Assembly: GCF_001305295.1 (NCBI RefSeq)
Contig: NZ_LJSI01000042.1
Location: 154,656 to 218,655 of the forward strand
Origin: Neptunomonas antarctica
GTDB taxonomy: Bacteria; Pseudomonadota; Gammaproteobacteria; Pseudomonadales; Balneatricaceae
Direction of reading: 5' to 3'
Length of the DNA: 64,000 nt
The position numbers and the translations under genes are program-made. Below the pieces are notes generated by a model. The model worked only from the letters and a program-made list of their open reading frames with translations, did no database searches and was not told the DNA's origin. This document shows positions 52,971 to 62,234 of this stretch, piece after piece (within the stretch, counting starts at the first letter, position 1; every line of letters begins with the position of its first letter).

Positions 52971-54090
52971 AGTATTTAGCGGCTCCCGGATGTAGAGGCA
53001 GTGGCAAACCGCTTGTGAGCATCATCTGTTCGGGATCGAGCGAACTGAACGCCGGATGTAAACGACGAAAACTATCAAATTGTGCAAATAGTGATTTTAC
53101 AACGGCATAAGCTACCTCGTCTGGTAAATCTGCACGCGTAAACAGTGTGGCGTTAACACCGACGGTTTCCACATCGGGCAAGTCCGGTGAATAAAAGCTA
53201 CCGGCAATACTTACCTGTCGGTAATACGGGTTTTTCAGGATTAACGTGTCACGGTCTTTTTTCGACAACCCAATCAGTTTACTACGGCAATCGCGCAGCG
53301 CTTCTTTGATAGTGCCACTGGGGTGGCCAACAACATAGAGTGTCGCATCGATACGATTATCGCACAGCGCAGTGGCTTGCTCTGCCGGTTCTAGCTGAAC
53401 CACTTCGGCAAAGTCATTCAGCGTCCAACCATGCGCAGCCATTAACAACGCTAACGTGATCCGTTGGGAACTGCCCTCTTTACCGATATTAATACGTTTA
53501 TTTTTAAGGTCATCAAAGCTATTAATAGCGGCGTCAGAGCGAACCAATACGGAAATATATTCAGGAAATAAGCTGACCAATGTACGCAACGGCACATCTG
53601 ATTTGGCCACTTTATAGAGCTGTCCTGCTTCTGCAATACCCAGATCAAGCTCGCCGCTGCTTACTTGCGCCACATTAGTGACTGAGCCAAAGGTACTACG
53701 TACAGCACAGCGAATACCATGTTGCTGACGCGTTTGATTAATCAACCGGCACAGTGCGCCACCGGCGGGGGAATACAAGCCGGGAACGCCTCCGGTACCC
53801 AGTGTTATGATCTGATTTTCTGCATTAGCAGATGAAAGCGTTAGCCCGGCCAATAGACTAATTAACACGCAATTCAACGTACAATAACTCAGATAATATT
53901 TCAGTTTATTATCTCTAATTAGGTTTCGATTAAAATTTATTCTAGACTTTAAATACGATTTTAGTCTGTTTTTTAAACTAAGCTCAGGGCTATTTTTTAA
54001 ACCAAGCTCAGGGCTATTTTCTAAACTAAGCTCAGGGCTGCTCTTTAAACAAAGTTCAGGACTGTTCTTTAACCCAGGATTCATGGACAT
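52909..54090 (-). CDS. Second TAXI-family binding protein with a repeat-bearing N-terminal extension
   Basis: 393 residues. From about residue 90 on it is a TAXI binding protein (ITLGTGGVPGLYSPAGGALCRLI, LDLGIAEAGQLY, VVGHPSGTIKEAL, LHPAFSSLDPEQM), related to the one at 14.5 kb. A signal segment sits at about 66-90. Ahead of it is an unusual 45-residue stretch of 8-residue repeats (L-K-N-S-P-E-L-S-like), encoded by a 24-bp tandem repeat. A start inside the gene close to the signal segment (TTG or GTG) cannot be excluded, in which case the repeats would be untranslated. No TRAP permease is adjacent. The 3' end overlaps the kinase gene by 62 bp, tail to tail. Confidence 0.85.
   Translation of the reverse strand: MSMNPGLKNSPELCLKSSPELSLENSPELGLKNSPELSLKNRLKSYLKSRINFNRNLIRDNKLKYYLSYCTLNCVLISLLAGLTLSSANAENQIITLGTGGVPGLYSPAGGALCRLINQTRQQHGIRCAVRSTFGSVTNVAQVSSGELDLGIAEAGQLYKVAKSDVPLRTLVSLFPEYISVLVRSDAAINSFDDLKNKRINIGKEGSSQRITLALLMAAHGWTLNDFAEVVQLEPAEQATALCDNRIDATLYVVGHPSGTIKEALRDCRSKLIGLSKKDRDTLILKNPYYRQVSIAGSFYSPDLPDVETVGVNATLFTRADLPDEVAYAVVKSLFAQFDSFRRLHPAFSSLDPEQMMLTSGLPLPLHPGAAKYFMEAKQVAQQVAKAKSKQLQ
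53967..54078. repeat. 24-bp tandem repeat (4 copies plus a partial one) at the 5' end of the second TAXI gene
   Basis: Units start at 53967, 53991, 54015 and 54039, with a partial unit from 54063. The first three are nearly identical and the fourth has several changes. 24 bp equals 8 codons, so copy-number changes keep frame. Confidence 0.9.
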
Positions 54091-54299
54091 TCTCTAGAGC
54101 GTGTAAATTTTTTAAGTAGGGAGTGTATCAGTACTATAATTTTTGTTATATTCCGCTCAGTAAAACACAGCAAATTAGCGCTGTACAGGGACTATTTTAT
54201 TATGAATTATGATTTAAATATCCTGTTAATTTGTGGCTACTGACGGCTAGTAATCCGTTACAATACAAACATCTGAAGACAAGTACGGAAACTCTCATC

Positions 54300-55070
54300 A
54301 TGCGTAAATTAACGATTTCAACTTTACTGCTCAGTGCAACACTGGCAGCAAGTACCAGCCATGCAGGCTGGGGCGATTTACTCGACAGCGTCAAAAAAAC
54401 AGGTGGCGAACTATTACAACAACCCGCCAAGAATAACAGCAGCACTAATATTAGCAGTTCATCTCTTTCGTCCGAGACGCTTATTAATGGTTTACGTGAG
54501 GCACTGGCGGTAGGTAGTGAGCGCGCAATCAAACTGATTTCAGCAGAAGGTGGATATCTCAACGATCCGCAAATACGCGTCCCTCTGCCCGCAGGCCTGG
54601 ACAAGCTAGCCGGCCCTCTGCGTCAGTTTGGTATGGGGGAACAGGTGGATCAGTTCGAGCAATCGATTAACCGCGCTGCCGAACGCGCTGCACCACAGGC
54701 TACCGCTATTCTGGTGGATAACATCAGAAGTATGAGCTTTGAGGATGCACGTAAAATCTACGAGGGTTCAGATGATGCGGCTACTCAGTACTTCCGTGAA
54801 AAAGCCGGCCCACAGATCGCTGCCTTATTTAAGCCTGAAGTCGATAGTGCTCTGAGTGAAGTAGGTGCCACGCGGTATTATAATGATTTAGCATCACAAG
54901 CGGCTCAGCTGCCCATCGTCGGACAACAAGTGACGGGGGATTTATCCAGCCATGTAACTAAGGCGGCCTTAGATGGTCTATTCCTGAAGATTGCAGCAGA
55001 AGAGAAGCTTATTCGTGACAACCCCGCCGCTCGTACTACTGATCTGTTGAAACAACTGTGGAGTCAGTAA
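54300..55070 (+). CDS. DUF4197 periplasmic protein
   Basis: About 256 residues from the ATG at 54300, chosen because the protein then begins with a normal signal peptide (RKLTISTLLLSATLAASTSHA). Mature part: GWGDLLDSVKK, GLREALAVGSERAIKLIS, GYLNDPQIRVPLPAGLDKLA and the FxxEDARKIYxG block seen as FEDARKIYEGSDDAAT. These are DUF4197 hallmarks. All-helical, function unknown, probably periplasmic. A good terminator follows. Confidence 0.88.
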   Translation: MRKLTISTLLLSATLAASTSHAGWGDLLDSVKKTGGELLQQPAKNNSSTNISSSSLSSETLINGLREALAVGSERAIKLISAEGGYLNDPQIRVPLPAGLDKLAGPLRQFGMGEQVDQFEQSINRAAERAAPQATAILVDNIRSMSFEDARKIYEGSDDAATQYFREKAGPQIAALFKPEVDSALSEVGATRYYNDLASQAAQLPIVGQQVTGDLSSHVTKAALDGLFLKIAAEEKLIRDNPAARTTDLLKQLWSQ

Positions 55071-55106
55071 TCTGTTAGCGGCTGTTATCAGCCTTTATGA
55101 TCCACG

Positions 55107-55148
55107 CCTGTGAACAGCGGCATTAAGGCTGTCCACAGGTAATTTTTT
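55107..55148 (+). terminator. Terminator after the DUF4197 gene
   Basis: Stem CCTGTG-A-ACAGC / GCTGT-C-CACAGG (55107-55139) with one mismatch, followed by a run of six T (55143-55148). Confidence 0.85.
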
Positions 55149-55191
55149 AATTATTATTAACAACTATCTATTTAGCCGATATCCGAGAATC

Positions 55192-55992
55192 ATGAATAGC
55201 GACCGCCTCCAAGCTCGCCTTTATAACCTGCGTCATAATCGTTTTTTTGAATTTTTCGTTGTTTCAGTCATTTTGTTTTCAGCCGTCGTCATTGGCGCTA
55301 AAACCTATGACATTCCTGACAATTTACTCACTGTGATCGGTTGGTTAGACACAGGCATCACTTTTTTCTTCCTCACAGAGGTATCGGTACGATTTCTCGG
55401 AGAACCAGATAAACGTAATTTTTTCAAAGATCCGTGGAACGTATTTGATGCGCTGATTGTAGTCGTAAGCCTAATCCCCGTTGAAGACAGTGAGTTAGCC
55501 TTGGTTGGCCGTTTAATACGTATCTTCCGCGTATTGCGAATGGTATCCGTGGTGCCCGAGCTACGCTTATTACTTAACTCTCTGTTTAAAGCGCTGCCAC
55601 AGCTGGGCTATGTAATAATGCTGATGTTTATCATCTTCTATATTTATGCAGCTGTGGGGGCTTCGTTTTTTGCGCCTATTAATAAGGTGCTGTGGGGTGA
55701 CATCTCAATTTCGATGCTAACGCTGTTTCGTGTCATGACGTTCGAGGATTGGACAGATGTGATGTACGAAACGATGACCGTTTATTCTTTTAGCTGGATC
55801 TATTACCTTTCCTTTATTTTTCTGACTACCTTCGCTTTTTTGAATATGGTCATCGGAATTGTCGTGAACGTAATGGAAGACGAGCATGCTCAGGAAGCGA
55901 AGGTGCAGGCAATTGCTGATGGAGAACCGACAATTCAGGATTTGTCTGATCAAATTAAAGAATTAAAAGCGATGCTGCAGCAAAAGCAATAA
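55192..55992 (+). CDS. Voltage-gated ion channel subunit (single-domain, six TM, bacterial cation channel type)
   Basis: 266 residues with six hydrophobic segments: S1-S3, an S4 with Arg every third residue (R107, R110, R113, R116), S5, a pore loop, S6, and a C-terminal coiled coil (about 245-265) typical of the tetramer-forming bacterial channels. The selectivity filter reads TFEDWTD (183-189). NaChBac-type sodium channels have TLESW; the extra Asp residues here resemble engineered calcium-selective versions, so calcium or mixed cation permeability is inferred. Single gene with its own hairpin terminator. Confidence 0.9.
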   Translation: MNSDRLQARLYNLRHNRFFEFFVVSVILFSAVVIGAKTYDIPDNLLTVIGWLDTGITFFFLTEVSVRFLGEPDKRNFFKDPWNVFDALIVVVSLIPVEDSELALVGRLIRIFRVLRMVSVVPELRLLLNSLFKALPQLGYVIMLMFIIFYIYAAVGASFFAPINKVLWGDISISMLTLFRVMTFEDWTDVMYETMTVYSFSWIYYLSFIFLTTFAFLNMVIGIVVNVMEDEHAQEAKVQAIADGEPTIQDLSDQIKELKAMLQQKQ

Positions 55993-56010
55993 GCCCGTCA
56001 CTGACAAATA

Positions 56011-56048
56011 AACAATGCAGATCAGCCTCATCGATGATCTGCATTGTT
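56011..56048. terminator. Bidirectional hairpin between the ion channel and hmuV
   Basis: AACAATGCAGATCA (56011-56024) and its exact complement (56035-56048) form a 14-bp stem with a 10-base loop between two convergent genes. Confidence 0.8.
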
Positions 56049-56084
56049 GGTCTACAGAGCTCATTTAAATAACGTAGTTACTTG

Positions 56085-56861
56085 TCAGAGCATTACAACC
56101 ATAGGCCGCTGTGAAACCGGATGCGGCAGAATCGACACATCGATAGCAAACAGCTGCCGAATCAATTCAGGTTTAAGTATCTCTTCCACTGAGCCCTGTG
56201 CTGCAATCGCGCCCTGCCGGAGCATAACAATGCGGTCACCGTACTGAGCAGCCAGATTCAAATCATGCAAAATTGCCATCACACCGATCCCCTTCCCAGC
56301 TAACTCTCGTGCCAGCTGCAGGGTCAACTGCTGATGAGCTACGTCAAGCGCCGACGTGGGCTCATCCAATAGCAGATAACGTGCTCCCAGCGCTGATTCT
56401 TCCCAGATCTGAGCTAACACACGCGCCAACTGTACCCGCTGTTTTTCACCACCCGACAAAGACGGATAGGCAGCATGCATAAGGTGGGTCATATCCACCC
56501 TATCTATTACCTGCTTCACGATTTCCGCATCCCTTACCCGCCCGGAACTGTGCGGTAAACGCCCCAGCATCACGACCTCTAACACAGTAAATGGAAACAC
56601 CAGCTGCGACGACTGCGGCAACACGCCTACCATGCGGGCTATGTCACCCACTGACCAATGCCGGTAACTTGCGCCATTAATCTGCATATCACCCTCGGAG
56701 AAAGAGTGCTCACCGGACATCACTTTTAATAGCGAAGATTTGCCCGCGCCATTAGGCCCCAGCACGACCACTAACTCACCGGGATTAATACTAAAACTAA
56801 GATTATCTAACAGCACCTTACGACCAACACTAAGGCTTAAATGATTGACCGAAAAACTCAT
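56085..56861 (-). CDS. hmuV: Haem ABC transporter ATP-binding protein
   Basis: 258 residues with Walker A (GPNGAGKSS), Q-loop, signature (LSGGEKQRVQLARVLAQ), Walker B (YLLLDEPTSALD) and H-loop (ILHDLNLA). Like HmuV, it powers haem uptake across the inner membrane with HmuU. Its ATG overlaps the hmuU stop by 4 bp, so the two are translationally coupled. Last gene of the haem operon. Confidence 0.95.
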   Translation of the reverse strand: MSFSVNHLSLSVGRKVLLDNLSFSINPGELVVVLGPNGAGKSSLLKVMSGEHSFSEGDMQINGASYRHWSVGDIARMVGVLPQSSQLVFPFTVLEVVMLGRLPHSSGRVRDAEIVKQVIDRVDMTHLMHAAYPSLSGGEKQRVQLARVLAQIWEESALGARYLLLDEPTSALDVAHQQLTLQLARELAGKGIGVMAILHDLNLAAQYGDRIVMLRQGAIAAQGSVEEILKPELIRQLFAIDVSILPHPVSQRPMVVML

Positions 56862-57916
56862 AAGCCTCCTCCCTGACGTGCGCGTAACACAATCAGACCA
56901 ATAAAAAAGGGTCCGCCAATAATCGCTGTTATCAGGCCAATAGGTAGCTCAGCCGGAGCAATCACGGTACGTGATAACATGTCCGCCAGCAGCAGAAACA
57001 ATGCACCCAGCAAGGCCGACGCTGCTAATAAGTAGCGATGATCAGGGCCTAGACTCATGCGGACGATATGCGGCACTACCAGTCCAACAAAACCAATCAT
57101 TCCGGATACGGCGACCGCTGCACCGACCGCCAGTGCCGACAACAAAATCACAGCCACCTTTATCCGGCCAACATCGACTCCCAGGTGGCGCGCTTCCGAT
57201 TCGCCTAACAATAATGCATTCAGGCTTTTGGCGTATCGTAAAATCAAAACTACGGCCACCATTATCATCGTTGCGGCGGCCATCACATCGTCCCAGGTCG
57301 CCCCACCCAGACTGCCCATTTGCCAGAACGTAAGGGTACGCAACATGGCATCATCAGCCATGTAAGTGAAGATACCAATACCGGCACCGGTGACGATATT
57401 AATCGCGACACCCGCCAGCAGCATAGTCGTAATGGATGTACCGAAACGGCTAGTTGCTATCCAGGCCACCAGCAATGTCGTTATAAAGCCACCCAAAAAT
57501 GCCATCATCGGTAAGCTGTAAATTCCCAGCAAGTCATGCAGAGGCTTTAATACGGTGCCGCCCCATACAATACTGGCAACCGCGGCTAGCGCCGCGCCTC
57601 CGGACACACCAATCAAACCAGGATCTGCCAGCGGGTTACGAAACAAGCCCTGAATAGCGGCGCCACTCACTGCCAACGCCGCACCGACCAACATTCCAAG
57701 GACAGTGCGCGGCATGCGGATCGATTCAACCACCACCACAACATGCGGCGGCACATTCAGCTCAATCAACCCTATACGGGAAATAGCAACCTGCAAGGAA
57801 TCCGACAAAGAGAGAGACATGGGGCCAACACCGACGGAAACAACCAGCGTACAGAGCAAGAATATACCGAGCAGCCCCATCGTCCATTGGGCACGATTTT
57901 CACGCTGCAGATTCAT
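56858..57916 (-). CDS. hmuU: Haem ABC transporter permease
   Basis: 352 residues, ten hydrophobic segments, FecCD fold (VVVVESIRMPRTVLGMLVGAALAVSGAAIQGLFRNPLADPGLIGVSGG, a region of about residues 60-107 quoted here only in part: RMPRTVLG and NPLADPGLIGVSGGA). Forms the membrane channel with HmuV. Overlaps hmuT by 4 bp at its start and hmuV by 4 bp at its end. Confidence 0.95.
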   Translation of the reverse strand: MNLQRENRAQWTMGLLGIFLLCTLVVSVGVGPMSLSLSDSLQVAISRIGLIELNVPPHVVVVVESIRMPRTVLGMLVGAALAVSGAAIQGLFRNPLADPGLIGVSGGAALAAVASIVWGGTVLKPLHDLLGIYSLPMMAFLGGFITTLLVAWIATSRFGTSITTMLLAGVAINIVTGAGIGIFTYMADDAMLRTLTFWQMGSLGGATWDDVMAAATMIMVAVVLILRYAKSLNALLLGESEARHLGVDVGRIKVAVILLSALAVGAAVAVSGMIGFVGLVVPHIVRMSLGPDHRYLLAASALLGALFLLLADMLSRTVIAPAELPIGLITAIIGGPFFIGLIVLRARQGGGL

Positions 57917-58803
57917 GGTACAACCTGGGCGCTCTGCTCACTGTTACCATACAACGCCGTGGTCAGTTCGCTGATGGCATCTCCGATACGCGGACCAAAA
58001 CCCAATAACTTGAGTCCATTCATGGTAATGAGTCTTTTATTCTCTGCCGCTGGTGTCATCGAAAACCCCGGCTGCGAAAAGAGCTGATCAGCACTCACGG
58101 TATGACCCGCCCGCTTCATCATTAGAATCACATCAGGACGCGCTGTCACCAAAGCCTCAGCCGGTATAGGCTTGTAACCGTCAAAACCTTCTACCGCATT
58201 TAAACCACCCGCCAGACGAATCATGGTGTCTGCACCGGTATTACCACCCGCCACCAGCGGTGAACGCTCCCCGGCACTCAGTACAAACATCACACGTAGC
58301 GGTTGTTCAGCTTTAGCTGCCTGTGTTTTGGCATCATCCACCTTACGCTTAACCTCAGCCCACAGCTGTTCTCCTTCTGCCTGCTTACCCAGCATTGCAG
58401 CGATGTGTCTGATTTTCTCCTCGACTGCATCCAGTGAAGGCGCTTCGCTGTAAACACGAAAATCAACACCCGCCGCTTTTAACTGCTCCACCACTTTATC
58501 CGGGCCAGAATCATCAGTGGCTATGATGACATCTGGCGACAAGGACAACACTCCCTCCGCAGAAATTGCACGTTTGTAGCCGATCTGCGGCAATTTTGTC
58601 GCTAACGCCGGATAAGAAGAAGTGGTATCCACCCCAACCAAACGTTGCTCTTCACCCAAGGCATAGACGATTTCAGTCAGAGCACCATCTGCGGACACAA
58701 TGCGCTGCGGCGATGCCTGCACAATGGAAAAAGAAAAAATGCCACACAACACAGCCGAGGTTATGGTCGCGTTCAGCGCGGACGGTAACTTAGCTTGTTT
58801 CAT
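57913..58803 (-). CDS. hmuT: Periplasmic haem-binding protein
   Basis: About 296 residues. Signal peptide at the N-terminus (LNATITSAVLCGIFSFSIVQA), then a BtuF/HmuT-type helical-backbone binding fold (RIVSADGALTEIVYALG, LSLSPDVIIATDDSGP, and the late GFGPRIGDAISEL). It receives haem from the outer-membrane receptor and hands it to HmuUV. Its ATG at 58803 shares a base with the hmuS stop (TGATG), so it is translationally coupled; a longer in-frame start upstream is unlikely. Confidence 0.92.
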   Translation of the reverse strand: MKQAKLPSALNATITSAVLCGIFSFSIVQASPQRIVSADGALTEIVYALGEEQRLVGVDTTSSYPALATKLPQIGYKRAISAEGVLSLSPDVIIATDDSGPDKVVEQLKAAGVDFRVYSEAPSLDAVEEKIRHIAAMLGKQAEGEQLWAEVKRKVDDAKTQAAKAEQPLRVMFVLSAGERSPLVAGGNTGADTMIRLAGGLNAVEGFDGYKPIPAEALVTARPDVILMMKRAGHTVSADQLFSQPGFSMTPAAENKRLITMNGLKLLGFGPRIGDAISELTTALYGNSEQSAQVVP

Positions 58804-59888
58804 CAGGCTGCTTGCTCTTCGCTTAGCATGCTTTCTGCTAATTTCCGCCACTCTGGATTCTCGGGCTTCCCCTCTTCCCGCACACCAAAGAATTGAACAA
58901 TAGTTTCACCGCCGTCATCATAAAATTCCAACGACGTCACCACGCCATCTTCGCTCAGCTTACGGATTAACCAACCACGGCTAACACCTTCACGCTGTAG
59001 GTGCAGGTTAAATTCAGGATCCAGCACATTCAACCAAGGCCCCATGACCTTAATATTTTCAACCGGCCCGGTGTGAATCTGAATATTTCCATGGTTGCCG
59101 ACGAAACACATGATCGGCAATTTGCACTGCGCTGCTGTGTTAAGCAACACTTCCAACTGAACCGGATCAAATGGCAAAGCCCACGGCCCACCTACGAGAC
59201 GAAATGCCTGTTCGCGGCTAATGTTGTGACGACGCAAGATGCCGAAAAACTGGTGCACATCAGTCATGGCGACCCACTCCGCCACCAGCTTTTCACAATC
59301 TACTTCACTATCATCGACATAAACGGGTAAGTCGGTCAGCGCTTCGTAGAGTAGAGCAGTATCCTGATCTTCAGCACGGTATTTATCCACCAACATGACG
59401 TAGGCCTGTGCGTTACTATCCGGTTGTAAAAATATTTTTTGGATTGCAATACCGGCTTTATCGAAAAACTGCAGACTGAAACGCCCCCCGCGAGGTGTTT
59501 CTTCGCGCACAGCAAAACCCAATGCCCAACGGCTCAGAATGATACGCAGATCAACCTTGCGGTCATCAGCCATAACCAAACCCATCGGACCAGTGATACG
59601 CACATTGTCATAAATACCCTTGCGCTCGTGCACGCAGTGCTCATTTCGGGTCAAGGTCATGATGTAGCCCAGTTCCGGTAACTGACGGATCAGCGCCGCA
59701 AACTGGTTATTCAAACGTACACTTTGAACGCCGCACTGCTGATCAACCATCGCTGCTTCACTTACACCCAGCACAATGGCCTGGTCACGGCGACGCAGTT
59801 TAGAATCACTAGCCAGCAGGCTCTTATAGTGCGGGTAAAGCTTTGAATCAGGCGTATTTTGTTGAAACAGATTATCCAGGTTATTCAT
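58803..59888 (-). CDS. hmuS: Haem utilisation/degradation protein HmuS (HemS/ChuS family)
   Basis: 361 residues, a tandem duplication of the HemS fold: first half to about 170 and second half from about 190 (LGYIMTLTRNEHCVHERKGIY in the first; PIMCFVGNHGNIQIHTGPVENIKVMGPWLNVLDPEF in the second, where His residues match the haem-ligand position). Members bind haem in the cytoplasm and either degrade it or pass it on. It overlaps hmuT by one base and follows the TonB receptor by about 100 bp. Confidence 0.93.
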   Translation of the reverse strand: MNNLDNLFQQNTPDSKLYPHYKSLLASDSKLRRRDQAIVLGVSEAAMVDQQCGVQSVRLNNQFAALIRQLPELGYIMTLTRNEHCVHERKGIYDNVRITGPMGLVMADDRKVDLRIILSRWALGFAVREETPRGGRFSLQFFDKAGIAIQKIFLQPDSNAQAYVMLVDKYRAEDQDTALLYEALTDLPVYVDDSEVDCEKLVAEWVAMTDVHQFFGILRRHNISREQAFRLVGGPWALPFDPVQLEVLLNTAAQCKLPIMCFVGNHGNIQIHTGPVENIKVMGPWLNVLDPEFNLHLQREGVSRGWLIRKLSEDGVVTSLEFYDDGGETIVQFFGVREEGKPENPEWRKLAESMLSEEQAA

Positions 59889-59989
59889 TACATTCTCACT
59901 TTTGATCTATTTTCAGGCGGCGGCGACTCAACGGGCGGCATCACCAGGAATTGGCTTTTTCGCCATTACGATTGCCAGCAAATTCAGGC

Positions 59990-61912
59990 TTAGAAAGTAC
60001 CCGTGAAACTCAGGCCAAATTGACGTCCCACTTCAGCATGGGAGCCGTTGTCATCATTTTCTGCTGCAAGTTCATCAAACAGGTTATAAATACCGGCGCG
60101 CGCTGTTAAATAATGATTGAACTCTTTGCGGAAGGTTACATCGACAACCGTGTGCCCGGGACTCTCGTCAGTATTCGCTGCATCGGTGAACTGTTTCCCT
60201 ACATAACGTATTGCAAGCTGACTATTGGTATCGATAGCAGCTAAGTGCTGCGTCAACTTCAGAGCAGCCTCATGACGCGAGCGATGGGTCAGCCAATTAC
60301 CAGAATTTTCATCTTCATGATCAAGGAAGGTATAGTTGAAACCCACACCTAAACCGTTAGCAAAGCTATACTCCAGTTCTGTCTCAACACCCGTAATCAA
60401 TGCCTTTTCAACATTCTCATAGCGACTGGTGACCGTGGTGATGCCCCCGCCTGTGACACTGGACACCTGTTGGGCCTCGATCAGATTATCAACAGCATTG
60501 CGAAACACTGTCACCCCTGCGATCAAGGCGTCCTGACTATACACGGCGCCCAACTCTATTGATTTGTTGGTTTCCGGTTCTAAGTCGCTACTCCCCAAAA
60601 ACGTATTCATGCGGAACATACCCGGACCGGTCGGATAACCATAGGTGAAACTATAGGCATCAGACGCTTCACGCACTGCCGGTGCCTTAAAGCCTTCCCC
60701 ATACCCGGCTTTCAATCGCAGCCCATCAGACACGTCCCAGGCCAAATATACTTTTGGGCTAAACTCGCTACCAAAACGCTCGTGATCGTCGTACCGACCA
60801 CCGATAGTCAGGGTCAAATCATCTCGAAGTGCAATCGCATCCTGCGCAAACAAAGACCATGCTTGGAAGTCATCAGCAAAGTCATTATTAACGCTAGCCA
60901 CGTAGTCTTTTTCATAGGCTTCAAAAGAATACTCTGCACCGGCAATTAACTGATGGCCTCCTGCTAATTCTCCTGTTACATCAACAGACACAACATCCTC
61001 AGTCAAATTATGAAAGTAATTACTGGCAACGTAACGGCTCTTAGAGTCGGAGCGGTAAACGTGTGTTTTAACATCGAACCCGCCTATTTTTGTATCAAAA
61101 TCAACAGCCGCCTGATAACGCTCAATATCGTAGTAAAGTGTATCCGGGTAGGATTTTCGCTCCTCTTGACCCGTAATCAGACTTAGATTCACATGACTGT
61201 CTTGCCCTACATCAATACCCAGGCCGGCTGTAAGATTAGTCATCTCTTTGCCTTCCTGAGCCGCTGATGAATTTCCACCACCAAAGTTTTGACGAAAAGC
61301 ATCCTCTTCACGCTGCTCTAGACTGAATGCAAAATCGGCTATTTCGCCTAACGGTCCTGCCGCCGTAATAACCACCGCTTGCTCATCGCCACCTTCACCG
61401 GAAGACGTTGAGCGGCCTTCTGCCGTCACGGATGTACTCCATTTTTCAGCGGATTTTTTAGTCACAATATTGATAACACCACCCAATGCGGATGAACCAT
61501 AGAGGTTAGACATCGGACCACGAATCACCTCGATTCGCTGTATCATCTGTACCGGCACCCAATTGAATTGATAATCAGAAAATGGCACATTGGTATCGGT
61601 ATCACTAACACGACGACCATCAACAAGAATCAGTGTGTGATTGGTTTCCATACCACGCATGCTGATGCCATTACGACCTCCACCTACACTGCTGGCAGAT
61701 ACCCCGGGCAATCCTTCTATTGCTTCCAGCAGGTTATTAGCCCCACTCAGTTGAATATCCTCTGACGTTACGATATTAACGGAACCGGCAAAATCCTTAG
61801 CGGTAACCGGAGCTTTCGCGGCAATGACGACAGTATCTAGTAAAGTGGGAGTTTCGGCCTGAGCCTGTGCGGCAATCATTGCAGCAATGATGAGCGGGAG
61901 TGTTTTTTTCAT
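59990..61912 (-). CDS. TonB-dependent haem receptor
   Basis: 640 residues. Signal peptide (about 1-19), TonB-box-like TLLDTVVIAA, plug domain (DIQLSGANNLLEAIEGLPGVSAS, ISMRGMETNHTLILVDGRRV, RIEVIRGPMSNLYGSSALGGVINI), then a 22-strand barrel ending in Phe (SFTGTF). It brings a ligand across the outer membrane using TonB. Its position before hmuSTUV and after hemP points to haem, and it has FKAP in place of the FRAP typical of haem receptors. The NPDL motif is not conserved (SSDLEPE), so ligand specificity is inferred from context. Confidence 0.92.
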   Translation of the reverse strand: MKKTLPLIIAAMIAAQAQAETPTLLDTVVIAAKAPVTAKDFAGSVNIVTSEDIQLSGANNLLEAIEGLPGVSASSVGGGRNGISMRGMETNHTLILVDGRRVSDTDTNVPFSDYQFNWVPVQMIQRIEVIRGPMSNLYGSSALGGVINIVTKKSAEKWSTSVTAEGRSTSSGEGGDEQAVVITAAGPLGEIADFAFSLEQREEDAFRQNFGGGNSSAAQEGKEMTNLTAGLGIDVGQDSHVNLSLITGQEERKSYPDTLYYDIERYQAAVDFDTKIGGFDVKTHVYRSDSKSRYVASNYFHNLTEDVVSVDVTGELAGGHQLIAGAEYSFEAYEKDYVASVNNDFADDFQAWSLFAQDAIALRDDLTLTIGGRYDDHERFGSEFSPKVYLAWDVSDGLRLKAGYGEGFKAPAVREASDAYSFTYGYPTGPGMFRMNTFLGSSDLEPETNKSIELGAVYSQDALIAGVTVFRNAVDNLIEAQQVSSVTGGGITTVTSRYENVEKALITGVETELEYSFANGLGVGFNYTFLDHEDENSGNWLTHRSRHEAALKLTQHLAAIDTNSQLAIRYVGKQFTDAANTDESPGHTVVDVTFRKEFNHYLTARAGIYNLFDELAAENDDNGSHAEVGRQFGLSFTGTF

Positions 61913-61968
61913 ATCAGTCTACTTCGGCTATTGGTTAATTAACGACTATTCTGTTCAGTTGAATGATC

Positions 61969-61982
61969 GTGATTTAAATCAA
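61969..61982. promoter_or_regulatory. Weak FNR/Anr-like site before the TonB receptor
   Basis: GTGATTTAAATCAA differs from TTGAT-N4-ATCAA at one conserved base. It lies 57 bp before the receptor start. Could be chance. Confidence 0.3.
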
Positions 61983-62047
61983 TCGGCGGTAGCTGGCTGC
62001 CTGTATCTAAACAAGGGTGGCTTGCGAAAGGCCTATCAAAGGTAAAG

Positions 62048-62212
62048 TTACTTCGTCAGTATCAATTTTCCGTTACGTGTTTCCCGTAAGTGGTAAAGTT
62101 GTCCATTATGTACAATCAATAACTCTTTTTTATTGTTTAACAGCTCCTGACTAGAGATTTGGCGTAAATCGATTACCCCGACTCTAGGCTGCAAAGCATC
62201 TGCCTGTTCCAT
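62048..62212 (-). CDS. hemP: Haemin uptake protein HemP
   Basis: A 54-residue protein, short enough to be missed by length cut-offs. The C-terminal pattern SSQELLNNKKELLIVHNGQ and Y-H-L-R-x-T-R-x-G-K-L-I-L-T-K is the HemP signature. It lies at the head of the haem operon, with a Fur box immediately upstream (62235-62253) and the TonB receptor 135 bp downstream. HemP is thought to help activate haem-uptake genes; the mechanism in this organism is unknown. Confidence 0.92.
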   Translation of the reverse strand: MEQADALQPRVGVIDLRQISSQELLNNKKELLIVHNGQLYHLRETRNGKLILTK

Positions 62213-62234
62213 GAGATCACTCTACGTCATAAAA

